Made by a program: the position numbers and the translations under genes. 64,000 bases of DNA, taken from NCBI RefSeq assembly GCF_001729745.1, contig NZ_CP017186.1, positions 1,364,001-1,428,000 of the forward strand, given 5' to 3'. The notes under the pieces are model-generated. The model saw only the letters and a program-made list of their open reading frames with translations, was not told the origin of the DNA and searched no databases. The DNA is from Enterobacter hormaechei subsp. hoffmannii. GTDB taxonomy: Bacteria > Pseudomonadota > Gammaproteobacteria > Enterobacterales > Enterobacteriaceae. This document shows, piece by piece, positions 49,942 through 58,954 of the stretch; within the stretch, counting starts at the first letter, position 1; the number at the start of each line of letters is the position of its first letter.

Positions 49942-51036
49942 ATGGCAGAAGATCAAAATCCACCTGCTGACGAGCAGGATCAAAACAATAACGAGCGCAA
50001 GCGCCCGGGCAAAAAACCGTTAATTATCCTTGGCATCGTGGTCATCGTGATGGTGATTGTGGCGCTGGTCTGGTGGTTTTTGACCCGTAACGAAGAGACC
50101 ACCGACGACGCCTTCACCGACGGCGACGTAGTGACCATTGCCCCAAAAACGGCAGGCTACGTTACCGAACTTCGCGTGCGGGATAACCAGCGTGTAAAGA
50201 AAGGGGATGTGCTGGTGGTGATCGATCCGCGTGATACCACCGCCCAGCGCGATCAGGCTCAGGCCCAGCTTGGGCTGGCGGTTGCGCAGTTGCATCAGGC
50301 GCAGGCGCAGCTGGCGCTCTCGAAGGTGCAATATCCCGCCCAGCGCGATGAAGCCAAAGCCCAGGTACTGAAAGCCCAGGCGGATATGACCAACGCTCAG
50401 GCGGAGTACCGCCGTCAGCGCGGCGTTGACCCCCGCGCGACCACACAACAAAGCATCGATGCCGCGAACGCTCAACTGCGGAGTGCCCAGGCGGGTCTGG
50501 CCAGCGCGCAGGCGCAGCTGGAGGTGGCGGAGCAGGTCCAGTTGCAAATCCGCCAGCAGGAGACTAACGTCGAAGCCCGCGAACGGCAGGTCGATCAGGC
50601 CAGAGCGCAGTTGGAAACCGCCAACCTGAACCTCTCTTATACCGAAGTCCGCGCCCCGTTCGACGGTTTTGTCACCAAACGCAACGTCCAGCCTGGTACG
50701 CTGGTGCAGGCAGGCACGGCACTGTTCTCGCTGGTTTCCCCGAACGTGTGGGTGGTGGCGAACTTCAAGGAGTCGCAGCTTGAACGTATGAAGCCGGGCG
50801 ACAAAGTGACCGTGTCCGTCGATGCCTGGCCGGATATGGCGCTCGAAGGCCATATTGACAGCATCCAGCAGGGCAGCGGCTCGCGCTTCTCCGCCTTCCC
50901 GTCGGAAAACGCCACCGGTAACTTTGTGAAGATCGTTCAGCGCGTGCCGGTGAAAATCGTCATTGATAAGGGGCTGGATCCGAACAAACCGCTGCCGCTG
51001 GGGCTGTCGGTTGAACCGAAGGTCACCGTGGAATGA
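49942..51036 (+). CDS. EmrA-like periplasmic adaptor (HlyD family)
   Basis: 364 residues. Cytoplasmic charged N-terminus, one membrane helix (LIILGIVVIVMVIVALVWWFL, about 27-47), a split lipoyl motif (TIAPKTAGYVTELRVRDNQRVKKGD) and a long Ala/Gln-rich coiled coil at about 95-225. Links an MFS pump to an outer-membrane factor. Starts with DQNPPADEQDQ and ends VTVE. Overlaps the pump gene by 4 bp. Not E. coli EmrA or SdsR as such, so no gene symbol. Confidence 0.92.
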   Translation: MAEDQNPPADEQDQNNNERKRPGKKPLIILGIVVIVMVIVALVWWFLTRNEETTDDAFTDGDVVTIAPKTAGYVTELRVRDNQRVKKGDVLVVIDPRDTTAQRDQAQAQLGLAVAQLHQAQAQLALSKVQYPAQRDEAKAQVLKAQADMTNAQAEYRRQRGVDPRATTQQSIDAANAQLRSAQAGLASAQAQLEVAEQVQLQIRQQETNVEARERQVDQARAQLETANLNLSYTEVRAPFDGFVTKRNVQPGTLVQAGTALFSLVSPNVWVVANFKESQLERMKPGDKVTVSVDAWPDMALEGHIDSIQQGSGSRFSAFPSENATGNFVKIVQRVPVKIVIDKGLDPNKPLPLGLSVEPKVTVE

Positions 51037-52604
51037 CGGACAGCAGCCACGAAAACTGGAAGCCCGCCAGTAACCCGTGGGCGGTGGCGATTGTGGTCAC
51101 CCTGGCGGTGTTTATGGAAATTCTGGACACCACCATCGTCAACGTGGCGCTGCCCCACGTCGCGGGATCGCTCTCGGCCAGCTATGACGAATCTACCTGG
51201 GTGCTCACCAGCTACCTGGTGGCGAACGGCATCGTGCTGCCGATCTCGGCCTTCCTGAGCCGGCTGTTTGGCCGCAAGCAGTTCTTCCTGATCTGCATTG
51301 TGATGTTCACCATCTGCTCGTTCCTGTGCGGCATCGCCACCGAGCTTTGGCAAATCATCCTGTTCCGTGTGATGCAGGGCTTTTTTGGCGGCGGGTTGCA
51401 GCCCACGCAGCAATCGGTGCTGCTCGATTACTTCAAGCCGGAGGACAGGGGCAAAGCCTTTGGCCTTTCATCCATTGCCATTATCGTCGCGCCGGTACTT
51501 GGCCCGACGCTGGGAGGCTGGATCACCGATAACTACTCCTGGCGCTGGGTGTTCTTTATCAATATTCCGGTAGGGATTGTGACGGTGCTGGCCATCTATC
51601 AGCTGCTGGAAGATCCGCCGTGGGAGAAAAAGTCGGAAGAGAAGCTCACCGTCGACTGGACGGGGATCGGCCTGATCGCTCTCGGACTTGGCTGTTTGCA
51701 GGTGATGCTCGACCGGGGCGAAGATGATGACTGGTTCTATTCGAACTTTATCCGCACCTTCGCGGTACTGACGCTGGTCGGCATTATCGGCGCGATCTAC
51801 TGGCTGATGTATGCCAAAAAGCCGGTGGTGGATCTGCACTGTATGAAGGATCGCAACTTTGCGATCTCCAGCCTGCTGATGGCGGGGATGGCGATGATCC
51901 TCTACGGCAGTTCGGTGGTTATTCCGCAACTGGCGCAGCAGGATTTGGGCTATACCGCCACCTGGTCCGGGCTGGTGCTCTCGCCCGGCGCGGTGCTGAT
52001 TGTGCTGACTATTCCGTTGGTACTGAAGCTGATGCCGGTGGTGCAGACGCGCTGGATCATCGCCTTCGGCTTTACCTGCCTGGCGGTGTCCTTCTTCTGG
52101 TCCCGGACGCTGACGCCGGATATCGATTTCGAAACGCTGGTGCTGTTCCGCAGCGCCCAGTCGATTGGACTCGGGTTCCTGTTTGTGCCCCTCACCACCA
52201 TCGCCTTTATCTCGATCCCGAGGCGGCTTAACGCCGACGCGGCGGCGCTGTTTACCATGTTCCGCAACGTGGCCGGCTCGATTGGGATTTCGCTCTCGAC
52301 GGCGGCGATCACCGAGCGCTCGCAGGCGCACAGCGCGCATCTGGCTTACCACGCTTCGCCGTTTAATGAGCAGTTCCAGCTGGCGATACGCGAAAGCGCC
52401 CAGGCGATCCAGAACTTCACCACTCAGGTGGGCGATCCGACCGGCATTGCCACCGGGCGGATGTACCAGACTATGATCGAGCAGTCGCGCTTTCTGGCCT
52501 ACATCGACGTCTTCACCATTCTGAGCGCGGTGGCCTTCTTACTGATTCCGTTTTGTTTGTTGCTCTCGCCGGTTAAGAGCGAGGGGAGTGCAGGAGCACA
52601 CTGA
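51033..52604 (+). CDS. EmrB/QacA-type MFS drug exporter (DHA2)
   Basis: 523 residues, about 14 helices. Motif D1-like LDTTIVNVALPHVAG, motif A SAFLSRLFGRKQFFL and motif C IVAPVLGPTLGGWI are all present. The proton-driven pump of a tripartite complex with its neighbours. Overlaps the adaptor gene (ATGA) and shares one base with the outer-membrane gene (TGATG). Confidence 0.94.
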   Translation: MTDSSHENWKPASNPWAVAIVVTLAVFMEILDTTIVNVALPHVAGSLSASYDESTWVLTSYLVANGIVLPISAFLSRLFGRKQFFLICIVMFTICSFLCGIATELWQIILFRVMQGFFGGGLQPTQQSVLLDYFKPEDRGKAFGLSSIAIIVAPVLGPTLGGWITDNYSWRWVFFINIPVGIVTVLAIYQLLEDPPWEKKSEEKLTVDWTGIGLIALGLGCLQVMLDRGEDDDWFYSNFIRTFAVLTLVGIIGAIYWLMYAKKPVVDLHCMKDRNFAISSLLMAGMAMILYGSSVVIPQLAQQDLGYTATWSGLVLSPGAVLIVLTIPLVLKLMPVVQTRWIIAFGFTCLAVSFFWSRTLTPDIDFETLVLFRSAQSIGLGFLFVPLTTIAFISIPRRLNADAAALFTMFRNVAGSIGISLSTAAITERSQAHSAHLAYHASPFNEQFQLAIRESAQAIQNFTTQVGDPTGIATGRMYQTMIEQSRFLAYIDVFTILSAVAFLLIPFCLLLSPVKSEGSAGAH

Positions 52605-54127
52605 TGATACACAGACGTTTACACCCCCTGATGATAATGACGCTGCTGGTGGGCTGCGCCGTCGGGCCGGACTACCAACAGCCTGCACCGCCCGCCACCA
52701 CGCACTGGAACGATAAGGGCGACGGCGCGGTGAAATCGCAAACGTCCTCCGCCGCCACCAACCCGCGCTGGTGGAAAACCTTCGGCTCGCCGCAGCTCGA
52801 CAGCCTGATTGAACGCGCCATCGCCGGAAATCTGACGCTACAGCAAACGGTATTGCGCATTGCCGGCGCGCGCGAACAGATTAACCAGGCCGGCGGGGCA
52901 TTTTTCCCGTCGGTGAATGGCAATGTGCAGGCGACGCGCCAGCAGCTTGGGCTGGAAGGGGAGCTGAAATCCCACGGCGTGTATGACCAGTTGAATAATG
53001 TCGATCCGCAGTTGCGAAGCGCGTTAGGCCCGCTGACGCAGCCGATTAACCTCTATCAGGGCAGCTTCGACGCTCAGTGGGAAATCGACCTGTGGGGCAA
53101 GGTGCGCCGTCAGGTAGAAGCGGCCGAGGCGCAGCAGCGGGCGGCGATCGAGCAGCGTAACGATGCGCTGGTCTCGCTGGAAGCCGAAGTGGCGCGGGCG
53201 TGGCTACAGCTGCGAGGGGCGCAGAGCATCATTGCCACGCTTAATACGCAAATTGAAAGCGCGCAGCAGACGCTGGATCTGACCGAAAGCCGCCAGCGGG
53301 GCGGGCTGTCACCGCAGATGGACGTAGAAAACGCCCGGGCGCAGTTGGGCAATCTTGAAGCCCAATTGCCGCAGTATCAGGCGCAGGAACGCCAGGCGAT
53401 GAACGGGCTGGCCATCCTGCTCGGCAAACCGCCGGGGGCGCTGGATGCCGAATTACAATCCGTGCAGCCGATGCCAGCGTTGCCGGATATTGTGCAAACC
53501 GGCATTCCGTCAACGCTGGCGCGTCGTCGCCCGGACGTGCGCGAAGCTGAGGCGAACCTCCATGCCGCCACGGCGCAAATTGGCGTTTCGGTAGCCGAAC
53601 TGTTCCCAAGCTTCACCCTCTCCGGGCAGTTTGGCCTGCGTAACAGCGAATCCGGCTGGCTGACCGACTGGAGCAGCCACTTTTACAGCTTCGGTCCGCA
53701 GGTCTCCATCCCCATCTTCCAGGGCGGTCGGCTGGTCTCCAGCGTCAAGGTGGCCCGCGCACAGCAAGGGGCGGCGGTGCTGGACTATCGTCAGACGGTG
53801 CTGACGGCGCTCGGCGATGTTGAAAACGCGCTGGTGAGCTATCGCACTGACCAGCAGCGTGAGGCGGGCCTGGCGAAAACCATCGACGCGCTGCAAAACG
53901 CTTTTGATCTCGCCAGCGACAGCTACCGACAGGGGATCGCTAGTTTTATTGACGTGCTGGACGCCCAGCGTCAGCTCGCTCAGGCCGAACAGCAGCGGGC
54001 GCAGGCGCAGGTGCAGAGCGCGCTTGACCTGGTGGCGCTCTACAAAGCCCTCGGCGGCGGCTGGGAGCCGTATCAGCAGGTTCAGCTGCCAGACTACAGC
54101 GTCTTTGGCGATGCCCCGCGCGGATAG
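52604..54127 (+). CDS. NodT/OprM-type outer-membrane efflux lipoprotein
   Basis: 507 residues. Lipobox LLVGCAVGPDY gives a lipidated cysteine near residue 18. Two outer-membrane efflux repeats, each a coiled coil, with RPDVREAEANLHAATAQIGVSVAELFPSFTLSG in the middle. It completes the pump in the same operon, so the system does not depend on TolC. Ends in PDYSVFGDAPRG. Confidence 0.93.
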   Translation: MIHRRLHPLMIMTLLVGCAVGPDYQQPAPPATTHWNDKGDGAVKSQTSSAATNPRWWKTFGSPQLDSLIERAIAGNLTLQQTVLRIAGAREQINQAGGAFFPSVNGNVQATRQQLGLEGELKSHGVYDQLNNVDPQLRSALGPLTQPINLYQGSFDAQWEIDLWGKVRRQVEAAEAQQRAAIEQRNDALVSLEAEVARAWLQLRGAQSIIATLNTQIESAQQTLDLTESRQRGGLSPQMDVENARAQLGNLEAQLPQYQAQERQAMNGLAILLGKPPGALDAELQSVQPMPALPDIVQTGIPSTLARRRPDVREAEANLHAATAQIGVSVAELFPSFTLSGQFGLRNSESGWLTDWSSHFYSFGPQVSIPIFQGGRLVSSVKVARAQQGAAVLDYRQTVLTALGDVENALVSYRTDQQREAGLAKTIDALQNAFDLASDSYRQGIASFIDVLDAQRQLAQAEQQRAQAQVQSALDLVALYKALGGGWEPYQQVQLPDYSVFGDAPRG

Positions 54128-54229
54128 ATTCAGAGGATTGGGCAAGAAACGGACAGGAACGCCACATTCGCGATGGCTGGGGGGCGGGTATAACTAACAG
54201 ACACCCAATCGACATGCGAGGAAAGCGTT

Positions 54230-55270
54230 ATGCGTTATCAAAAACTGGGCAATACCGGACTGTTTGTTTCTGAACTCTGCCTCGGCACCATGACCTTCGG
54301 CGGCGAGGGCGGCATGTGGGGCAAGATTGGCCAGCTAAGGCAAAACGAAGCCGAGCAGCTGGTGGGCCGCGCGCTGGACGCGGGCATCAACTTTATCGAC
54401 ACTGCCGACGTCTATTCGGAAGGACGCTCGGAGGAGATCCTCGGGCAGGCGCTGAAAAACCTGAACGTTCCACGTGAAAACGTGGTGGTCGCCACAAAGG
54501 TGTTTGGTGAAACGGGCACGGCGGGAGTGAACTCACGCGGCGGCTCGCGCTATCACATTATCGACAGCGTAAAGGAGAGCCTGCGCCGCCTGCAGCTCGA
54601 TCATATCGATCTCTATCAGCTGCACGGTTTCGACCCCGCGACCCCCATTGAGGAGACGCTTTACGCACTGGATAACCTTGTGCAGCACGGTCACGTGCGA
54701 TACATCGGCGTCTCGAACTGGACTGCGTGGCAGATTGCCAAAGCGCTCGGTATTTCTGAACGTCTTGGGCTGGCGCGTTTCGCATCGTTGCAGGCGTATT
54801 ACACCATTGCCGGACGTGACCTGGAGCGCGAGTTGGTGCCGATGATGCAGAGCGAAGGCGTCGGATTGATGGTCTGGAGCCCGCTGGCGGGCGGCCTGCT
54901 GAGCGGAAAATACGGTCGTGACGGGCAGAGCGAAACCGGAGGCCGCCGTCTGGAATTTGACTTCCCGCCGGTGAATAAAGATCGCGCCTTCGACTGCGTG
55001 GACGTAATGCGCGTCATTGCCGAGCGTAAGGGCGTCTCCGTGGCGCAAATCGCGCTGGCATGGCTGCTGCATCAAAAAGCGGTGACCAGCGTCATTATTG
55101 GTGCGAAACGCGTCGATCAGCTGGACGATAATATTGCCGCCACCGGGATCCGTTTAAGCGAAGACGAGCTTAAACAGCTTGATGCCGTCAGCGCGCTGCC
55201 GCGCGAATATCCAGGCTGGATGCTGGAGCGGCAGGGGGAATACCGTCGTAGTCAGCTCGCGCAGCAGTAA
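54230..55270 (+). CDS. aldo/keto reductase
   Basis: 346 residues, AKR TIM barrel. Catalytic tetrad Asp57, Tyr62, Lys90 and His132 (FIDTADVY, VVATKVF, YQLHGFD), plus NADPH loop SVIIGAKRVDQLDDN. AAAGCG precedes the start only weakly; GAGGAAAGCGTT is the ribosome site. Substrate unknown; likely reduces aldehydes with NADPH. 102 bp after the efflux operon, so possibly its own transcript. Confidence 0.93.
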   Translation: MRYQKLGNTGLFVSELCLGTMTFGGEGGMWGKIGQLRQNEAEQLVGRALDAGINFIDTADVYSEGRSEEILGQALKNLNVPRENVVVATKVFGETGTAGVNSRGGSRYHIIDSVKESLRRLQLDHIDLYQLHGFDPATPIEETLYALDNLVQHGHVRYIGVSNWTAWQIAKALGISERLGLARFASLQAYYTIAGRDLERELVPMMQSEGVGLMVWSPLAGGLLSGKYGRDGQSETGGRRLEFDFPPVNKDRAFDCVDVMRVIAERKGVSVAQIALAWLLHQKAVTSVIIGAKRVDQLDDNIAATGIRLSEDELKQLDAVSALPREYPGWMLERQGEYRRSQLAQQ

Positions 55271-55279
55271 CCTTCCTTT

Positions 55280-55309
55280 TCCCCGGTGGCGCTTCGCTTA
55301 CCGGGGCTA
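55280..55309. repeat. REP after the aldo/keto reductase gene
   Basis: CCCCGGTGGCGCTTCGCTTA followed by CCGGGGCTAC; standard single REP. Confidence 0.82.
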
Positions 55310-55385
55310 CTATCTCTGGTCTTTATTTCAACCCACCTCACAAAAAATACTCCTTCTCTTTGCCTGATGTTTCATCTCGATCTAT

Positions 55386-55418
55386 ATGACTAGTCATGAA
55401 ATTTAAATGACTAGTCAT
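55386..55418. promoter_or_regulatory. twin palindromic operators of the phospho-beta-glucosidase operon
   Basis: Two identical perfect 12-bp palindromes ATGACTAGTCAT at 55386-55397 and 55407-55418. Their centres are 21 bp apart, two DNA turns, so two regulator dimers would sit on the same face. They lie 13-46 bp before the first gene. The GntR gene at the end of the operon is the obvious candidate binder. Confidence 0.85.
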
Positions 55419-55431
55419 ATAGGGAGCAATC

Positions 55432-56808
55432 ATGAACAAATCACTGCCAGCCAACTTTTTATGGGGCAACTCGGTATCCAGCATGCAGACGGAAGGGGCA
55501 TGGAATGAGGGCGGGAAGGGGATGTCGGTATATGACATTCGGGAAGCAGGAGAAAACATCTCCGACTGGAAAGTGGCGACCGACTCCTACCACCGCTACC
55601 GGGAAGATTTCGATCTGATGCAGGATCTGGGCATGAACTGCTACCGCTTCCAGATCTCCTGGAGCCGCGTCTGCCCGCAGGGTGACGGCGAGTTCAACGC
55701 CGAAGGTATCGCGTTTTACGACAGCTTTATTAACGATCTGCTCGCCCGCGGTATTGAGCCGATGGTCTGCCTCTACCACTTCGATATGCCGCTGGCGCTG
55801 GCGCAGGAGTACAACGGCTTCAACGACCGCCGGGTGATGGAGGCCTTTATCCGCTACGGCAAGAAGATGATCGACTGCTACGGCGATCGCGTGAAGTACT
55901 GGCTGACCTTCAACGAGCAGAACATTTTCCATATGCCGGAAGCTTTTCGCATTTCCGGTTACATGAAAGGCGAGCAAACCCTGCGCGAGCTGTATGAGCT
56001 TCAGCACCATGCGATGGTGGCGCACATGACTCTGACCGAATACCTGCACCAGACTAAGCCAGGCAAGCTGATGGGCGGCATGCTGGCGCACCAGCTGATT
56101 TATCCGGCCACCTGCAAACCGCGCGATATCTTCTGTGCCCAGCAGTACGACGAATTCCTCAACCAGAACCTGCTGCGCGTCTTCGCGGGACAGGGCTACA
56201 GCCCGGCGGTGATGGCGGTGGTGGAGCAGGAGGGCTTCGGTGATATCTACCGCGCAGACGATCTCGCGCTGTTTGCGCGCACGAAGAACGACTTTATGGC
56301 CTTCAGCTATTACGCCAGCAAAACGCTGGACAGCGATGCCATCCCTGAAGGCACGCCGGTGAACCATTACCTGCTGCATGGCGAGAAAAATAACCCGTAC
56401 CTGAAAGCCACCGAGTGGAACTGGCAGATCGACCCGCTGGGCTTTCGCACCATCATCACCCGCTATGCCAACGACTGGCGGATGCCGGTATTCCCGATTG
56501 AAAACGGCATCGGCGTGATCGAGTCCTGGGACGGGGTAAACCCGATCGAGGACACCTACCGCATCGACTACCACCGGGCGCACATCGAGGCGATGAAAGC
56601 GGCAATATTCGAGGACGGGGCAGAGGTAATGGGCTACCTCGGCTGGGGCTTAATCGACATTCTCAGCTCGCAGGGTGACATGCGTAAGCGCTACGGCGTG
56701 GTCTACGTCAACCGTGAAAATCACGACCTGAAAGACCTTAAGCGCGTGCCGAAGAAGAGCTACGCGTGGTTAAAACAGGTTATCCATACTAACGGACGCG
56801 AGATGTAA
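55432..56808 (+). CDS. 6-phospho-beta-glucosidase (GH1)
   Basis: 458 residues. Acid/base Glu162 in TFNEQN and nucleophile Glu357 in PIENGIG; the N-terminal PANFLWGNSVSSMQTEGAWNEGGKG is the standard GH1 start. Hydrolyses a phosphorylated beta-glucoside delivered by the PTS. GGGAGCAATC precedes the ATG. First gene of an operon with PTS EIIC and a GntR regulator. Exact sugar (cellobiose, arbutin, salicin or other) not deducible. Confidence 0.93.
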   Translation: MNKSLPANFLWGNSVSSMQTEGAWNEGGKGMSVYDIREAGENISDWKVATDSYHRYREDFDLMQDLGMNCYRFQISWSRVCPQGDGEFNAEGIAFYDSFINDLLARGIEPMVCLYHFDMPLALAQEYNGFNDRRVMEAFIRYGKKMIDCYGDRVKYWLTFNEQNIFHMPEAFRISGYMKGEQTLRELYELQHHAMVAHMTLTEYLHQTKPGKLMGGMLAHQLIYPATCKPRDIFCAQQYDEFLNQNLLRVFAGQGYSPAVMAVVEQEGFGDIYRADDLALFARTKNDFMAFSYYASKTLDSDAIPEGTPVNHYLLHGEKNNPYLKATEWNWQIDPLGFRTIITRYANDWRMPVFPIENGIGVIESWDGVNPIEDTYRIDYHRAHIEAMKAAIFEDGAEVMGYLGWGLIDILSSQGDMRKRYGVVYVNRENHDLKDLKRVPKKSYAWLKQVIHTNGREM

Positions 56809-56859
56809 GCCGTACGCTGCCGGGCCGTTTTTGCGACTGATTGATGGGAATACTCCGCT

Positions 56860-58182
56860 ATGTCTGAAACAAAAATAACACCGCACATGCAGTCTTTTGT
56901 CGATAAATTTGTTGAGTTCTCGGCGCGCCTGGCAAACCAGGTACACCTGCGATCCCTGCGGGACGCTTTCGCCACGGTGATGCCGATTTTCATCCTCGCC
57001 GGTCTGGCGGTGCTGGTGAACAACGTCGTGTTTCCATGGGTGCTGGAAGGCGACACGCTCACGCAGTTTAAGGTGTGGGGCGAGGCGATTATCAACGGCA
57101 CGCTGAACATCGCCGCGCTGCTGCTGGCGCCGATGATCGCCTGGTCGCTGGCGCGCAACAAAGATTTCGACAATCCGGTCTCGGCAGTGGTTATCGCCGT
57201 CAGCAGCTTCATCATCATGATGCCGATGCGCTTACAGATTACGCCTGTCGGCAGCGACGCCACGGTGAACGTCACCCAGGTGCTGACGTTCGCCAATATC
57301 GGCTCCACCGGCATTTTCGCCGGGGTGCTGATTGGGCTGCTCTCAACCGAGCTGTTTATCGCCATTTCACGGCTGAAGGCGCTGCACATTTCGCTGGGGG
57401 AGAACGTGCCTCCGGCGGTGAGCAAATCCTTTACCGCGCTGATCCCGACAATCCTTACGCTCTCCCTGTTTGCGGTGCTGGCGGCCATACTGGCGAACGT
57501 GCTGCATACGGATCTGATCCATCTCATTACGACATTCATTCAGCAGCCGCTGCGGCTGATCAACACCAGTCTGCCCGGGACGATCTTCATTTACAGCTTC
57601 GGTAACTTCCTGTTCACGCTCGGTATTCATCAGTCGGTAGTCAACAGCGTGGTGCTGGAGCCGTTTCTGCTGATCAACACCAACGAGAACATGCTGGCCT
57701 TTGCCAACGGCCAGCCGATCCCACACATCATCAACAACATTTTTGTGCCGACCTTTGGCATGGTGGGCGGGACGGGCAGCACTATCTCATTGCTGATCGC
57801 TATCTTCATCTTCTCAAGACAGAAATCAGCGAAGCAGGTGGCGCGTCTGTCACTGGCGCCGGGTCTGTTCAACATCAACGAGCCGGTGATTTTCGGCCTG
57901 CCGATTGTCTTTAACCTGCCGCTGATGATCCCGTTTGTGCTGCTGCCCGCCATCGGGATTTACTTTGCGTGGCTCTGTACCACGCTGGGTCTGATGTCGC
58001 GCTGCGTGGTGATGATCCCGTGGACCACGCCGCCGATCCTCAGCGCCTGGCTGGCGACGGCGGGGGACTGGCGGGCGGTGGTGGTGCAGTTGGCAATCAT
58101 CGTATTTGGTGTATTCTTCTACCTGCCTTTCCTCAAGGTGGCCGAGCGAGTGGCCGTGAAAAACAGCGGGACAGAAAACTAA
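56860..58182 (+). CDS. PTS EIIC, lactose/cellobiose family
   Basis: 440 residues, about ten helices. CelB/ChbC-type hallmarks: N-terminal MQSFVDKFVEFSARLANQVHLRSLRDAF and the substrate-site motif FNINEPVIFGLPIV. Membrane channel that moves and presents the sugar for phosphorylation. No EIIA or EIIB gene accompanies it in the operon or the window, so it must borrow partners encoded elsewhere. TTGATGGGAATACTCCGCT precedes the start. Confidence 0.92.
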   Translation: MSETKITPHMQSFVDKFVEFSARLANQVHLRSLRDAFATVMPIFILAGLAVLVNNVVFPWVLEGDTLTQFKVWGEAIINGTLNIAALLLAPMIAWSLARNKDFDNPVSAVVIAVSSFIIMMPMRLQITPVGSDATVNVTQVLTFANIGSTGIFAGVLIGLLSTELFIAISRLKALHISLGENVPPAVSKSFTALIPTILTLSLFAVLAAILANVLHTDLIHLITTFIQQPLRLINTSLPGTIFIYSFGNFLFTLGIHQSVVNSVVLEPFLLINTNENMLAFANGQPIPHIINNIFVPTFGMVGGTGSTISLLIAIFIFSRQKSAKQVARLSLAPGLFNINEPVIFGLPIVFNLPLMIPFVLLPAIGIYFAWLCTTLGLMSRCVVMIPWTTPPILSAWLATAGDWRAVVVQLAIIVFGVFFYLPFLKVAERVAVKNSGTEN

Positions 58183-58196
58183 TTTAAGGAAGGAAG

Positions 58197-58913
58197 ATGG
58201 CGGCGAAGTACATCACCATAGCGCGGGAAATTAAGAAACGCATTATTACCCAGCAGTACGCCGCCAATGAACCGTTGCCGGACCAGTTCGCGCTGGCGGC
58301 GGAATTCAGCACCAGCCGGATGACCATTCAGCAGGCGATGCGTCAGCTGATCGTAGAAGGGCTGGTCTATACCCGGCAGGGACAGGGCACGTTTATCCGC
58401 AAAAATTTCCTCCAGCTTTCCCAGTGGGATCTCTCCGGCAGCGACTACTTTGGGGCGACCAAAACCTGGGAACATTTAGGCACGGTGACGAGCCAGGTGG
58501 TGCACTTCGAACTTCGCTTCCCGAACGAGAAAGAGCAGGCCTCGCTGATGATAAATCCGGATACGCCAATCTATGACTTCATCCGTCTGCGTTTACTCAA
58601 CGGTGAGCCGATGTCCCTGGACGCCACGGTGATGCCGCTCAATCTGGTGCCCGGGCTGAACAAAACCCATCTTGAAAGTTCGGTATTCCGGTATGTGCAG
58701 GAGACGCTGGGGCTGAAGATCATGGGATCGTATCGTGTGGTGCGGGCGCTGAAGCCCAGTGCGCTGGATATGCAGCATCTGGTCTGTGAGCCAACCGACC
58801 CGGTGCTGGAGGTCGAGCAGGTGATCTATCTGGAAGATGGTACGCCGCTGGAGTACGCCCATTGTCACTATCGCTATGATCATGGCGGCATCGTAATTGT
58901 GAATAACGGATAA
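58197..58913 (+). CDS. GntR-family (HutC/UTRA) transcriptional regulator
   Basis: 238 residues. N-terminal winged helix (QFALAAEFSTSRMTIQQAMRQLIVEGLVYTRQGQGTFIRK) and C-terminal UTRA ligand domain (about 85-232). Excellent ribosome site AAGGAAGG; starts 14 bp after EIIC. Likely autoregulates the operon through the twin ATGACTAGTCAT sites, sensing a phosphorylated sugar. Confidence 0.93.
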   Translation: MAAKYITIAREIKKRIITQQYAANEPLPDQFALAAEFSTSRMTIQQAMRQLIVEGLVYTRQGQGTFIRKNFLQLSQWDLSGSDYFGATKTWEHLGTVTSQVVHFELRFPNEKEQASLMINPDTPIYDFIRLRLLNGEPMSLDATVMPLNLVPGLNKTHLESSVFRYVQETLGLKIMGSYRVVRALKPSALDMQHLVCEPTDPVLEVEQVIYLEDGTPLEYAHCHYRYDHGGIVIVNNG

Positions 58914-58915
58914 AA

Positions 58916-58941
58916 AAAAGCGGGCCTCGAGGCCCGCTTTG
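58916..58941. terminator. bidirectional terminator, gntR-type gene/ldtB
   Basis: AAAGCGGGCC, loop TCGA, GGCCCGCTTT; A-run on the left and T-rich on the right. Serves the convergent regulator gene and ldtB. Confidence 0.88.
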
Positions 58942-58954
58942 TTCGTGCTCGCGA

